A DNA stretch of 41,827 nucleotides from Novipirellula caenicola (GCF_039545035.1 NZ_BAABRO010000033.1:1-41827), one strand, 5' to 3'; shown: positions 25,493 to 34,038, counted from the first letter of the stretch. Numbers and translations are program-made. The notes: generated by a model from the letters alone, not told the origin.

Positions 25493-26917
25493 TCAGGCCC
25501 CACGACGGATTTGCACGAGTGGTTCGGGAGCCTTCTCTAGTGTCTCCAGTGCAATTGGCAGATGTTCAGGGCTGTCCTGCAGCAGAGCTTCAAAGTGCGA
25601 TTGAGGATCATCCAGCCAACGCCGGTAGGCCGCGACAATCAAATCAATGAACTCGTAGTCACACGCTCGCAACACGCGAACAAAACATCGATCCAAGGAC
25701 GGGACGACTCGCTCGGGAACCGTGTCGAGTGTGGAGAGGGCATACACGCCGGCGAAAACCAGGTGCTTTTGATGGTCTTCCAACATCATCGCGGCGGTCT
25801 CGACCGTTGGTTCATCCAACTTACCCAGTCTTGCCAGGACACACATGGCCTTGGCGCGGACTTCGTCGTCACGATGGTCCGTTAACACGCGTAGTTCACC
25901 GAAAATCGATTCACTGGCAATCCGTTCACTGGCAACCGCTTCGTGCTTTGTAACCATCCGTTCGGTGGCCGCAAGCGCGTTGAGCATGATCGCCCGGTTT
26001 GAGCAGCGTAGCTTTTCCAACAGCAACGATTCCTGCTGGTCGTTCAGTTTGCCGTCGGACTGCAAATGCCGGATCGCGATCACTTGACTCGATGCGGATG
26101 CACTTGCTGCCAATTTCCACCATTCGCTTTGCGACTGCGTCAACAAAGATCGCTTCGCTCGCGGTTGAAAAAAGGAGTCATTGGTTTTCAGCAAGAATTT
26201 GAGCGATTTTCCCAGTGGGCTTTTAACGTCGCCCGGTAAATCATTTGCCCACTCGGGTGTCGCATCGTCGCGAGCCCAGGCGGCAATTGCATTGGTATAG
26301 GCAAGGGCTTGGCAATCGAGAAACGGACGTGGGATCAATTCCCACTGTGTCGAATCCCAGCACGTCGGCTGCTTTGCGACGAGGCCAATGCGGTTGCGGA
26401 GCATGCCAAGCCCCGTCCCAACCACGGCTAACTCCACTTGTTCGGGTAAGTGTGCTCCCGCGTAGTCGTTTTGCCAAAGCAGATCGCTGACCACACCATT
26501 AACTAGCGTAGCAAGCCCCATGGCCGGATCGCTATCGATCGGCATATCGAGCATGATCGAACGGCTTGACGGTTCATAACGCCCCGCCAACTCGCTGGGA
26601 CCGCTGCAAGACCCGCCACCGCAACAGCCACCGCCGGCGCTTTGCGCTTGCGGCAGAGCAACACGAACCTGAATCCCGTTGACATCATGGTCAAGGTGTT
26701 TGCCGAGGAACTGAATCACGTGTTGCGGGTTTCGCTCGGTTTCGTAGACCTCGAACAACGTTTTTGGGCTCAGCACTGGTAGCGTGAACCGCTCAAAGCC
26801 GATGCATTCGGCAATCTGTTGCAAGCAAAGTTCAAACCGTGACTTTTCGGCGTCGGACAGGTTAGCTTTCGGCTTAAAAAACACGATGAACGACCTCAAA
26901 GCGGTGCAAGTTTCCAC
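25493..26917 (-). CDS. Unknown protein with Cys/Gly cluster and HEAT-like C-terminal helices
   Basis: 474 residues, cytoplasmic by appearance (no signal). Residues about 1-95 form an alpha/beta region (SFIVFFKPKANLSDAEK, FTLPVLSPKTLFEVYE). Residues 95-106 are GGGCCGGGSCSG, a possible metal or cluster ligand loop. The middle (IMLDMPIDSDPAMGLATLVNGVVSDLLWQN, AYTNAIAAWARDD) is unlike anything I can name. The C-terminal ~200 residues are helical pairs resembling HEAT/Armadillo repeats (NRAIMLNALAATERM, DDEVRAKAMCVLARLGKLDEP, HLVFAGVYALSTLDTVPE). The start is a GTG at 26917; no ATG lies near. The gene is convergent with the thioredoxin-like gene. I do not assign a function. Confidence 0.8.
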   Translation of the reverse strand: METCTALRSFIVFFKPKANLSDAEKSRFELCLQQIAECIGFERFTLPVLSPKTLFEVYETERNPQHVIQFLGKHLDHDVNGIQVRVALPQAQSAGGGCCGGGSCSGPSELAGRYEPSSRSIMLDMPIDSDPAMGLATLVNGVVSDLLWQNDYAGAHLPEQVELAVVGTGLGMLRNRIGLVAKQPTCWDSTQWELIPRPFLDCQALAYTNAIAAWARDDATPEWANDLPGDVKSPLGKSLKFLLKTNDSFFQPRAKRSLLTQSQSEWWKLAASASASSQVIAIRHLQSDGKLNDQQESLLLEKLRCSNRAIMLNALAATERMVTKHEAVASERIASESIFGELRVLTDHRDDEVRAKAMCVLARLGKLDEPTVETAAMMLEDHQKHLVFAGVYALSTLDTVPERVVPSLDRCFVRVLRACDYEFIDLIVAAYRRWLDDPQSHFEALLQDSPEHLPIALETLEKAPEPLVQIRRGA

Positions 26918-27495
26918 GGAACAGAGTCAATGCGATGACCGCGTGGCAGGATAACAGGAACCCAAATCGCAAAGCAGCGCCAGTTTCCTGTGCGTCCGCG
27001 TCTGGCGAATAGATGCCTCAGTCATTGATTTTCCAAGCCAGCCAAACCGCAGCCACCCAAACCACAGCCAGCCGGATGATACGAGCGGCGGCGTGTCTGA
27101 TCTGAGTCCAAGCCGGTCACAAGCCGAGACGACGTGTCGCCGTCAACTCGATTAAAGAATGCATCCTGAGGCCTCGCCTAGTGGACAGAAAACCAACTCA
27201 CCGACGTCGGCCACCGCTGTAGTTAAACAGACCATTAGAACCTGCGTCGATGAACTTGACTGATTGAACACCGAACACAAAACCTGACCCTGGCAACGCC
27301 TGTCCGAAGCCTCTCCCTTAGTCGGTCGGGCGTACTTTAGTGATTGCACCGGGCGGGGCGGTCGTACCGGGGGAGGGGGTATAGCGATTGGCAGAAGAGA
27401 GCGGTTGTGCCGATGTTATGAGGCGTCTCTAGGCTCTTACGAGTCTCTTGGAAACCAATGCGACAGATGCAAGCCGTTGCATCCGCCTCTGTAAA
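26918..27495. other. Intergenic stretch containing a decayed gene fragment
   Basis: No intact gene. At about 27205-27310 the plus strand reads TSATAVVKQTIRTCVDELD, stop, LNTEHK, stop. This matches TSAGTGAVKRTFQDRFDRLGL and LNTEYKIWP on the minus strand at 28170-28270. Stops within the match show it is a remnant. The remaining bases show nothing I can name. Confidence 0.45.
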
Positions 27496-27879
27496 TTAGT
27501 TCTCGCCGCCGGTTACCCCCGTCCAATTTCGTAGAACGACCTTACAGAAATCTGTGGATATTCGGATTGCGACAAGCTCTCGTCCATAATCTTTGGACGA
27601 TGCCAGGCAACTGGAGATACCTCTCGAAAGATTTACCCCTTCTGCCATGGTTTCGAAAGGGCCATAGGTCACTTCTTGATATTCGTTGAGTGAACCAAAC
27701 GCATGTTGATCAGGACGAATGATGGAACCCCAACGCTCGCAATTTGCATGTCGGAAATCGGAGTGACGATAACCTGTGCCGAAGCCGAAATTGTAGGGGT
27801 AGCTCTGGGTGAGCGGCTTCCAAACACTCGGAGGTAGAAGTACCTCGACGTAGAACGCATCGTTTCTGTTTTCAGCCAT
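27496..27879 (-). CDS. Small unknown cytoplasmic protein
   Basis: 127 residues, no signal or membrane segment. The sequence has an ordered feel (DAFYVEVLLPPSVWKPLTQSYPYNFGFGTGY, RDLVAIRIS-like end ELVAIRISTDFCKVVLRNW) but no family is recognised. The start at 27879 is supported by AGGAG nine bases upstream. It sits alone, between the two remnants of another unknown gene (27205-27310 and 28150-28490), in a region of decay and insertions, so it may be recently acquired. Confidence 0.6.
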   Translation of the reverse strand: MAENRNDAFYVEVLLPPSVWKPLTQSYPYNFGFGTGYRHSDFRHANCERWGSIIRPDQHAFGSLNEYQEVTYGPFETMAEGVNLSRGISSCLASSKDYGRELVAIRISTDFCKVVLRNWTGVTGGEN

Positions 27880-28149
27880 CTTATTGGCTCCTGTCGTACG
27901 TGTACCCCACCAATACACGTACTTGGCCCGGATTCTACTGGAAGTTGAGCAAAAACGCAAGCTATTGAAACCCGCATGCGAAATGGGTGGATTCTCGCCA
28001 CTTGTAGTAGGATTATTCTATGCCGCGAATTGTCGAGCGGTTGCTAGCAAATGGGCTTGCTCAGATGCAGAAAGACTCTCCCATATCACGAGCAATTCGG
28101 CCAATTGCTCCCCAAGGAGGGATCAAAGGTGTCAAGAGGGATCGAAGGT

Positions 28150-28490
28150 GTCAGGACTCTTTTCCGCCAGGGAGAAGGCTTCGCCTGGGCCAAATCTTGT
28201 ATTCCGTGTTCAGTAAGCCAAGTCGATCGAAGCGGTCTTGGAAGGTCCGCTTCACTGCACCGGTGCCGGCGCTGGTGCTGGCAAAAACTACGTATTGGCG
28301 GAAACTTCACTGGCCGAGTCAACTTTGAGAAATGTCGGCGGAGATCAGGGCGAGTCAGGGAAATGAATTCAATCGGCTCGATTCTGCGGCGCTTTAATAT
28401 CCAATCGTCTGCTTCGAAGTCGCCGTCGATTTCGGGAGCTAGTCTTTTGCCTCTGGCGACTTCTTTAGTTACCTCGCCCCCGACGAAGTA
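28150..28490 (-). pseudogene. Decayed gene fragment cut by a transposon-like element
   Basis: The minus strand reads YFVGGEVTKEVARGKRL, then EADDWILKRRRIEPIEFISL. After a frame change it continues ASTSAGTGAVKRTFQDRFDR, LGLLNTEYKIWPRRS and a stop near 28150. The composition is protein-like, but the parts lie in different frames and no start exists, because the 235-bp element at 28491-28725 replaces everything upstream. A shorter, inverted remnant of the same gene lies at 27205-27310. The family is not recognised. GGTGTCAAGAGG and GGTGTCAGGACTC just beyond its end form a short direct repeat. Confidence 0.5.
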
Positions 28491-28725
28491 GACTGCTGAT
28501 TTAGTAGCATTGACCACAGGCCGGAGGCCGACACACCCTCTGCCGATGGCGTGAGCCACCGGCGAGCGGTGGTAGGAAAATATAGCCCAGCGGGCGACCC
28601 ACTTTCGGTCAGTGTTTCGGCCTCCGGCCTTACGGCGACAGGCCGCCCCCTAAACCGTTGGCTCACGCCAACGGCAAGTCATGTTTCGGCCTCCGGCCTA
28701 TACGCTTGCTACTAAATCAGCAGTC
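28491..28725. mobile_element. 235-bp element with perfect 19-bp terminal inverted repeats
   Basis: GACTGCTGATTTAGTAGCA (28491-28509) and TGCTACTAAATCAGCAGTC (28707-28725) are exact reverse complements. Inside are hairpin-forming pieces based on GGCCGGAGGCC / TTTCGGCCTCCGGCC (three occurrences) and GCCGATGGCGTGAGCCA against TGGCTCACGCCAACGGC. No coding capacity. The terminal core TGATTTAGT is shared with the GGCTTGTTGATTTAGT elements elsewhere in the window, while the cargo differs. Structure is seen; mobility is inferred. Confidence 0.75.
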
Positions 28726-28824
28726 TTCGAAATTGGTGGAGAGGTGGCAAAAATGCCTGCGCAACGACAAGGCCACTGCAACCCCATTGATTTAGCGGCC
28801 CAGGGTTAGCCACCCGCCGTTCCT

Positions 28825-29144
28825 TTAGCGCGTTCGAAGCATTGCTTTTTCGAGAGCCGCTTGAAGGGGTGGTCGTGCTGTCAATTCCGCACATTGAAAC
28901 AGCAGCTCGCCCTGGTGGATCATCACCCGCGTGGGAAGGCGCTCGCACTTCGTATTGCTGAGTCAGCTCGGGGGCTTGCTGCACGCTCACGCGAGCGAAA
29001 ACAGCTGTTTCGGCATCCTTCTTTGCTACGGGCAATAGCAGCGTTTCAAGCTGACGACACACGGGGCAGTCGTCGCCGAAAAAATCCAACACGACGGGGT
29101 TCTCACTGTTGAGTTTGACGTCGTCATCGTTTTCGTCAGTCACG
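28825..29144 (-). pseudogene. Frameshifted thioredoxin-like gene (CPVC active site)
   Basis: From a possible GTG start at 29144 the minus strand reads VTDENDDDVKLNSENPVVLD, FFGDDCPVCRQLETLLLPVA and VQQAPELTQQYEVRA, a thioredoxin domain up to just before the cis-proline. One frame over, it continues LPTRVMIHQGELLFQCAELT and ends at the stop at 28825, completing the fold. A single extra C in the GCGCCTTCCC stretch (about 28941) explains the break. Without it the protein would be about 106 residues, normal thioredoxin size. It could be a genuine pseudogene or a sequencing error. The upstream frame extends to 29350 but looks unrelated. Confidence 0.7.
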
Positions 29145-29233
29145 ACAGTCGTCGCCGTTGCAAACTCTGGATTGCGTTCCTCTAGGTCTTTCGGCGGATT
29201 TAATACAAGCTCATTACGAACGAAAACAACTTG

Positions 29234-29415
29234 GTTGGTACGACCCACCAAAGTTCGCACTTGGAAAATGACTTTGCCGACATCGAAGTGGAACGCTTTC
29301 CTGAGATGCTCAAGCGGCACGGACGCAAAGATGAAATCACGTCCTATCAAAGGCCCGTTCCCAAGGATTCGACAAACCGCGAGAAGTGGCCGGTTCTGAT
29401 TTCAACAATGGTGGT
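29234..29415 (+). other. Possible coding fragment with no start or family
   Basis: One plus frame reads HLENDFADIEVERFPEMLKR, then HGRKDEITSYQRPVPKDSTN and REKWPVL, before losing protein-like character near 29410. Composition suggests a real protein piece, but it has no convincing start or end and I do not recognise it. It overlaps the far end of the opposite-strand thioredoxin frame, so this is another sign of rearrangement in the region. Confidence 0.25.
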
Positions 29416-29832
29416 TTATCCCATAACGATCGTCACGGCGAGAGAGACCACGATCCCGATGACGATGATCATCACAGCAACAATCAGCCAACTAGGATTC
29501 CGGCTGATCGTGATGGGTTCGGTAATTACAACCGCGTTCGGGTGGTCGATCGGAAGCGAGTCTTTATGATCTAGATTGAACCAGGCCCAATCAGGTGGCC
29601 CATCGTCGTTTGACGTGCGGACGTACCATATGCCCTCCCGACCTTCGTGATCCACGCGAAACTCGTAAAGAATTGGAAACACTCTTGTGTTTGGAAACGG
29701 TGCCTCCGTCGGCCGGCCGATCGCACGCTGCTGAATCACCTTGCCGCCCCAAGATTCAATTTCCTTGCGAAGGTGTGATGGCTCGGACAACGCACGCTTG
29801 TTCCGATTGTAAATGTCGAAAAATCTAAACAT
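29416..29832 (-). CDS. Small membrane-anchored protein of unknown function
   Basis: 138 residues. The N-terminal ~105 residues are soluble (MFRFFDIYNRNKRALSEPSHLRKEIE, then RVFPILYEFRVDHEGREGIWYVRTSNDDGPPDWAWFNLDH). A single C-terminal transmembrane helix follows (WLIVAVMIIVIGIVVSLAVTIVMG), so it is probably tail-anchored with the soluble part in the cytoplasm. No family recognised. ATG 29832 is preferred over the GTG at 29841. No neighbour suggests a role. Confidence 0.6.
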   Translation of the reverse strand: MFRFFDIYNRNKRALSEPSHLRKEIESWGGKVIQQRAIGRPTEAPFPNTRVFPILYEFRVDHEGREGIWYVRTSNDDGPPDWAWFNLDHKDSLPIDHPNAVVITEPITISRNPSWLIVAVMIIVIGIVVSLAVTIVMG

Positions 29833-29841
29833 CGCAATCAC

Positions 29842-30307
29842 TTTAATCTAAGGTACCGCAGGGAGTACGCGACGCATATCGCTCTAGGACTTCCTCAGGC
29901 CGTACCGACGGGTTCAGTTTAGTGGAGGCCATCAGCGGCTTGTCAATTCTCGTAAGCAGCGACGCGTTAGCGAAGTCTGAGCAAACTGCATACCGTTTAA
30001 GAAGCGGACGAGAACTGATGGCGATCTGGGTGGACTTGGAAATTCCGCGTTCGCTACCCAGGACGAACTGCCTTCTTCAACCAACGTCGATCTTGTTCTG
30101 GTTTGATCGAACGGTGACACCACCGGGTCGGCCACTAGGGCATGGAAAAGTTCTGTCGAATCTGGTGAATCAGTCTGATTTGACAAATCGACGGATCGGC
30201 CGCGCATCGGAGGCGGACACCGTAACAGGACTGGACTTTTCCGGACACCGAAGCGTGTTCGCGAGGTGTTAATCCTGCAGATGTTGCATCGACCGAAGCG
30301 TTGCAGT
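29842..30307. other. Intergenic stretch without a supported gene
   Basis: Frames exist on both strands (29922-30272 plus, 29932-30357 minus), but they are overlapping, arginine-rich and family-less. I see no repeat copies or RNA gene here. Confidence 0.4.
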
Positions 30308-31753
30308 TCACCGCCCGAGTCGCATCGGTGCCAGCAGCATGACGAGTGCACTCGCACGATTGATCCGCTGCGAAGGCGAACTCAGCAACGTTGCATCCAA
30401 TATCGCTTGGAACGGCGGCGGTGCGTCTGCGAAACGCGAAGCGTCTGGCTTTGGATTTGCCATCGTTTGAGCAATGATGTCGCCAATTTGATTTCCGTGA
30501 TTCGGCGGTTGTCGATAAAGGAACCAGTGAACCAATCCGCCGATGGCATAGATGTCCGTTTTGGGACTGACACGGCCAAAGGACGGATCGATTTGTTCGG
30601 GAGCCGCGAAGCCAAGAGTGCCACCTAGGATCGGGGGCGTGTCGGCTGCAAAGACTTGTGAGAATCCGAAATCGGTGATTGTGATTCGATCGTGTTTGTC
30701 GACCAGGATATTGCTTGGCGAAAGATCGCCGTGGACGAGACCAGCATCGTGGACAGCATCAATCGCACCGCAGACTTGAATTAGCCAACCCGTAAATTGT
30801 TCGATCGTCGCATTGGCGATGTCATGAAGCGATTGGCCGTCGACCCACTCGCTCAAAACGTAGGGTCCGCCATGCGGTGATTCGCCATAGCCAAGGTAAC
30901 GAATCACGCCGGGGTGCGCGATTTGTGACGCTGCATCAATTTCACGCAGGAAGGTTTGCCGCGCTGGCGCGTTCTGCCAGAACGCTTTACGCATAAACTT
31001 GACCGCAACGATGCTGCCGTCCGACTGCATCGCCGCCCTGTAAACCTTTCCAAAACCACCCGCTCCGATCAATTTTCCAAGAACAAATTGGTGGTAGCTC
31101 ACTCGCGGCAGCGTCGGTTGCGTGTTTGTTGATGCTTGCACGTCGGCATCGGTCCCACGCTCTGGGGCGAGCATCGTGCGAACCCGTAACAGCCGGCGTC
31201 GGACTGTTCGCTCATCGATTCCGAGTGAATCAGCGAGCTCTCGCTGAGTTAGCCCTATCAATAACCCTTCGACGACAACGCGAAGTGGCTCGGGAAGTTC
31301 TGCTCGGAGCGTGTGCAGAAATCGGTCGGCTTCGTCATCGTCGGACTCATTATTGTCATCGATCGGGGTCACGTGAACATCATCCAGCGAAATCCGATCT
31401 CGGTCGCCACCGCGTTTCGCAGCCGCTTGACGCTCGATTGATCGTGCCATCTTTCGCCGAGCAAACGTCGCTAACAACCGCCATAGCGAAACGTTACCGC
31501 TGGCGTGAATGCGGCTGTGTTTGACGGCGTTAAAGAAACTGCCCAGCGCAGACTGAACGATCTCTTCGGGCGCGATCGTGCTTCGGTACCTGCGATTCAG
31601 GCGGCTGGCGACCAAGGCGACCAGGCGGATGGAATAGCGGTCGAACAAAACCTCCGCAGCGCATTCATCCCCCAATTTCCACTGGCGCAGCAGCCATCCA
31701 TCCGGCTGGTCCGTAAGCACGGGGACATTTTTTGATTTTTTTGCTTCGCCCAT
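30308..31753 (-). CDS. ECF-type sigma factor fused to a Hanks-type Ser/Thr protein kinase
   Basis: 481 residues. Residues about 18-195 are a sigma-70-like ECF protein: region 2 (LGDECAAEVLFDRYSIRLVALVASRL, IAPEEIVQSALGSFFNAV, LWRLLATFARRKM), then region 4 (LPEPLRVVVEGLLIGLTQRELADSLGIDERTVRRRLLRVR). Residues about 222-470 are a protein kinase: glycine loop GAGGFGKVY (230-238), Lys252 in VAVKFMRK, HGDLSPSN (341-348; canonical HRD is HGD here), DFG 361-363, and APE 384-386. No transmembrane helix is present. Sigma-kinase association is a known planctomycete theme; here both are one chain. It probably ties promoter choice to phosphorylation. It is divergent from the ferredoxin gene with 70 bases between starts. 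Confidence 0.92.
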   Translation of the reverse strand: MGEAKKSKNVPVLTDQPDGWLLRQWKLGDECAAEVLFDRYSIRLVALVASRLNRRYRSTIAPEEIVQSALGSFFNAVKHSRIHASGNVSLWRLLATFARRKMARSIERQAAAKRGGDRDRISLDDVHVTPIDDNNESDDDEADRFLHTLRAELPEPLRVVVEGLLIGLTQRELADSLGIDERTVRRRLLRVRTMLAPERGTDADVQASTNTQPTLPRVSYHQFVLGKLIGAGGFGKVYRAAMQSDGSIVAVKFMRKAFWQNAPARQTFLREIDAASQIAHPGVIRYLGYGESPHGGPYVLSEWVDGQSLHDIANATIEQFTGWLIQVCGAIDAVHDAGLVHGDLSPSNILVDKHDRITITDFGFSQVFAADTPPILGGTLGFAAPEQIDPSFGRVSPKTDIYAIGGLVHWFLYRQPPNHGNQIGDIIAQTMANPKPDASRFADAPPPFQAILDATLLSSPSQRINRASALVMLLAPMRLGR

Positions 31754-31823
31754 GTCCGGTTACCAAATTCCTTTCTCACGCCCTTATTGGACGAGAAACC
31801 AACTTAAAATGAAAGGCGATCGA

Positions 31824-32078
31824 ATGACAATGGTGGTTACCCAGCCCTGCATCGGCTGCAAAGACGAAGCTTGCTTGCCCGTTTGCCCTGTCGAATGTTT
31901 TCGCGAAGACGAGGCGATGGTTTACATCGACCCGGACGAGTGCATCGACTGCGGAGCCTGTGTTCCGGAATGCCCTGCCGAAGCGATTTTCTATGAAGAC
32001 GATGTGCCGGAGGCGTGGAAAGGATTCATTGCACTCGGCGCGACAAAATCCAAAGAATGCCCCTCGGCCCACGACTAA
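31824..32078 (+). CDS. Ferredoxin, two-cluster bacterial (7Fe/8Fe) type
   Basis: 84 residues. The first cluster motif CIGCKDEACLPVCPVECF has the spacing of seven-iron (3Fe-4S/4Fe-4S) FdxA-type ferredoxins. The second, CIDCGACVPECPAEAIF, is a normal 4Fe-4S motif. It carries low-potential electrons in the cytoplasm. The start at 31824 (MTMVVTQPC) matches the family N-terminus; the frame from 31752 would add 24 residues that do not fit. AAAGG lies upstream. It is divergent from the sigma-kinase gene, and its stop is two bases from the stop of the convergent peptidase gene. Confidence 0.9.
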   Translation: MTMVVTQPCIGCKDEACLPVCPVECFREDEAMVYIDPDECIDCGACVPECPAEAIFYEDDVPEAWKGFIALGATKSKECPSAHD

Positions 32079-32080
32079 GG

Positions 32081-32968
32081 CTATCCCAGTAGTTTACGCA
32101 TCGCCGCAGCCACGCCCAGCGTGACTTCGGTCATGCGTGGATAGTCGAGTGTCTCAGGGGTGTCGGTGGATTGATGATAGTTTGGATTGCGAAGAAAGCT
32201 GGTGTCGGTCAGCATCAATGCGGGATAGTCCTTGTCCCAAAACGAGCTGTTGTCGCTGAGCCGAATCTCTTGGATCTTCTCGGGTAAACAGATCGAAAAC
32301 AATGGCATTCGTCGTGTACCACGTTTGAAACCGCGACGGAACTGCCAACACAATTTCCACGACGCCATGTTGCCGACGGCGGCGAGAAAGTTTCCTCGTT
32401 TTGGAAAGAACCGGTGCATCCATTTGGGAATCCCCGGAGGAATCGATTGCGAGCCAGGGGTGAGGCTGTAGTAGCCCACCATTTCCAAGCAGAGCATGCC
32501 GACGATCTTGTCACCGCGGCTACGTGATTGGCGAGCATGATGTTGGCTGCCCATGGCGATCATGAAGTACGGCGGTTCTTCGCATGCGAACGCGACGTAT
32601 CGAGCGGTTCGCCGCCCACGGTATTCTCGAAGCAGCCGACTGACTTCCAACATGACGGCGACGGCAGATGCATTGTCGTCAGCCCCCGGGGTGCAGAACA
32701 CGGTGTCGTAATGGGCACCAAGAAGCACGATTTCTTCGGCACGTTTGGTGCCGGGCTGTTCCACGATCAGGTTTGTCGCCTCGTCGCCCTCGGCGTCATA
32801 GGTTTCACGCTGAATCGTATACCCCATCTCCTGCCATTGCGACTGGATGTAGCCAATGGTCGCCTGGATCGTTTTGGGCTTTTGCAGCGTGCGTGGACCG
32901 ATCAGCCCCGCAAGTCGATCGACATGCAGACGTAGGTTCGCTTCGATGGGTTCACGGTCAATATTCAT
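32081..32968 (-). CDS. M28-family zinc aminopeptidase
   Basis: 295 residues, no signal peptide seen. Zinc-site motifs of M28 peptidases: LLGAHYDTVFCTPGADDNASAVAVMLE (His and bridging Asp), FACEEPPYF (catalytic Glu-Glu), GMLCLEMVGYYS and, near the end, NYHQSTDTPETLDY (His). It would remove N-terminal residues from peptides. The start at 32968 shares a base with the upstream stop codon (TGATG), so translation is coupled to the ADP-ribosylglycohydrolase gene; the longer frame to 33127 lies within that gene. It is the last gene of the kptA-draG-M28 group. Substrate unknown. Confidence 0.88.
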   Translation of the reverse strand: MNIDREPIEANLRLHVDRLAGLIGPRTLQKPKTIQATIGYIQSQWQEMGYTIQRETYDAEGDEATNLIVEQPGTKRAEEIVLLGAHYDTVFCTPGADDNASAVAVMLEVSRLLREYRGRRTARYVAFACEEPPYFMIAMGSQHHARQSRSRGDKIVGMLCLEMVGYYSLTPGSQSIPPGIPKWMHRFFPKRGNFLAAVGNMASWKLCWQFRRGFKRGTRRMPLFSICLPEKIQEIRLSDNSSFWDKDYPALMLTDTSFLRNPNYHQSTDTPETLDYPRMTEVTLGVAAAMRKLLG

Positions 32969-34038
32969 CAGTACGGCGGAGCAAGTCGGCGGAATCCGTG
33001 AAAAAGGACGATCAATAAGAACAGTAAATTGCGAAGCAGAATGGCGATTGGGTTGAGAGCCGGAACGGACGCGAGTGGTTTGCGTTCGATCGTGTCGGCG
33101 AGCGATGCGCCAAGTTTCTGCATCCACGAAACACTTCGTGGATACTCCGCGATTTCCTCAATCCACGGCTGTGGGATTCCATCGCGTCCAACCGCAGTAC
33201 CAACGATTCCGCCAACAATCGCGGCAGTCGTGTCTGCGTCGCCACCGCATTCGATGATCGTCGCCACCGCACCGGAAAAGTCTCGCGGGTGTGACAACCA
33301 AGCATGAATGGCGACCGGGACGGTGTGGTAGGTGTACCCCGTGACGCCATGACCGAGTCCCAGTGACTGAGCAAACGTTTGCGTCGAATCGCCGGAATGG
33401 ACGCTTTCGACCGTTTGCCGAAGCAAAGCGACTAGTTCGGCAGCATCCTCGCCAAGCGTATCGACAACTTGTTCGAGCCAAAGGTTCGCATCGGGTGAAA
33501 CGTGTTCGCGGGCATGCTTTGCGGCCAAAGCCACGGCAACCGCACCAAATTCGGCTTTGGGATCGGTATGGGTGATCCGCGTCGATGCACGCACCAGTTC
33601 CCGCATCAAGGGAACGTCGTCGACTGCGGCTCCGAAAATCGCCGCACGCATCGCTGGCCCGTTACCCGCAGAATATACGCCCGCGTTTTGTGGCTTCGCC
33701 CCCAACCAAAGTTTGATTCCCGCGCGAGCAGTCGCTTTGCCGACCCCCGCGGGGAAAGCCAAAATCCACCAACGCAGCCGCCACGTGAAACGCATCGTGA
33801 ACCGATCAATGTCAACGTGTTCCCCAGAATCCGACAGGGCCTCAATCATCGACTGGGCGACCATGCACGTGTGTTCGGTGTCATCGGAAATCATGCCTCG
33901 CCCAAAGAAGAATCGATAGCGATCCGGCGGGCCGAGCAATCGCGGTGCTCGATTGGGCGAAACACCTTCGTACGGCAAACCGAGTGCATCAGCCACGGCC
34001 GTTCCCAAGATGCAACCGATGATGGCGTCACGCTTCAC
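32968..34038 (-). CDS. ADP-ribosylglycohydrolase (DraG/ARH family)
   Basis: 356 residues. Family features are plain: an N-terminal GCILGTAVADALGLPYEG, the metal-binding GMISDDTEHTCMVAQSM (Asp52-Asp53-Thr54), and the second metal motif ECGGDADTTAAIVGGIVGTAVG. A C-terminal hydrophobic stretch (IAILLRNLLFLLIVLFHGF) may attach it to the membrane, which is unusual for the family. It hydrolyses ADP-ribose from a protein, nucleic acid or small molecule. It lies 86 bases after kptA on the same strand; KptA makes an ADP-ribose phosphate by-product, so the two may work in sequence (inference). Its stop overlaps the next start as TGATG. Confidence 0.92.
   Translation of the reverse strand: MKRDAIIGCILGTAVADALGLPYEGVSPNRAPRLLGPPDRYRFFFGRGMISDDTEHTCMVAQSMIEALSDSGEHVDIDRFTMRFTWRLRWWILAFPAGVGKATARAGIKLWLGAKPQNAGVYSAGNGPAMRAAIFGAAVDDVPLMRELVRASTRITHTDPKAEFGAVAVALAAKHAREHVSPDANLWLEQVVDTLGEDAAELVALLRQTVESVHSGDSTQTFAQSLGLGHGVTGYTYHTVPVAIHAWLSHPRDFSGAVATIIECGGDADTTAAIVGGIVGTAVGRDGIPQPWIEEIAEYPRSVSWMQKLGASLADTIERKPLASVPALNPIAILLRNLLFLLIVLFHGFRRLAPPY

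Noticed and set aside
28086-28559. 157-codon minus frame as an intact gene
   Set aside because: It starts inside the 235-bp element, and only its middle is protein-like; the true continuation lies in another frame. Treated as a pseudogene.
29922-30272. Plus-strand 116-codon frame
   Set aside because: No family, no start signal, and an opposing frame of equal quality. Left as intergenic.
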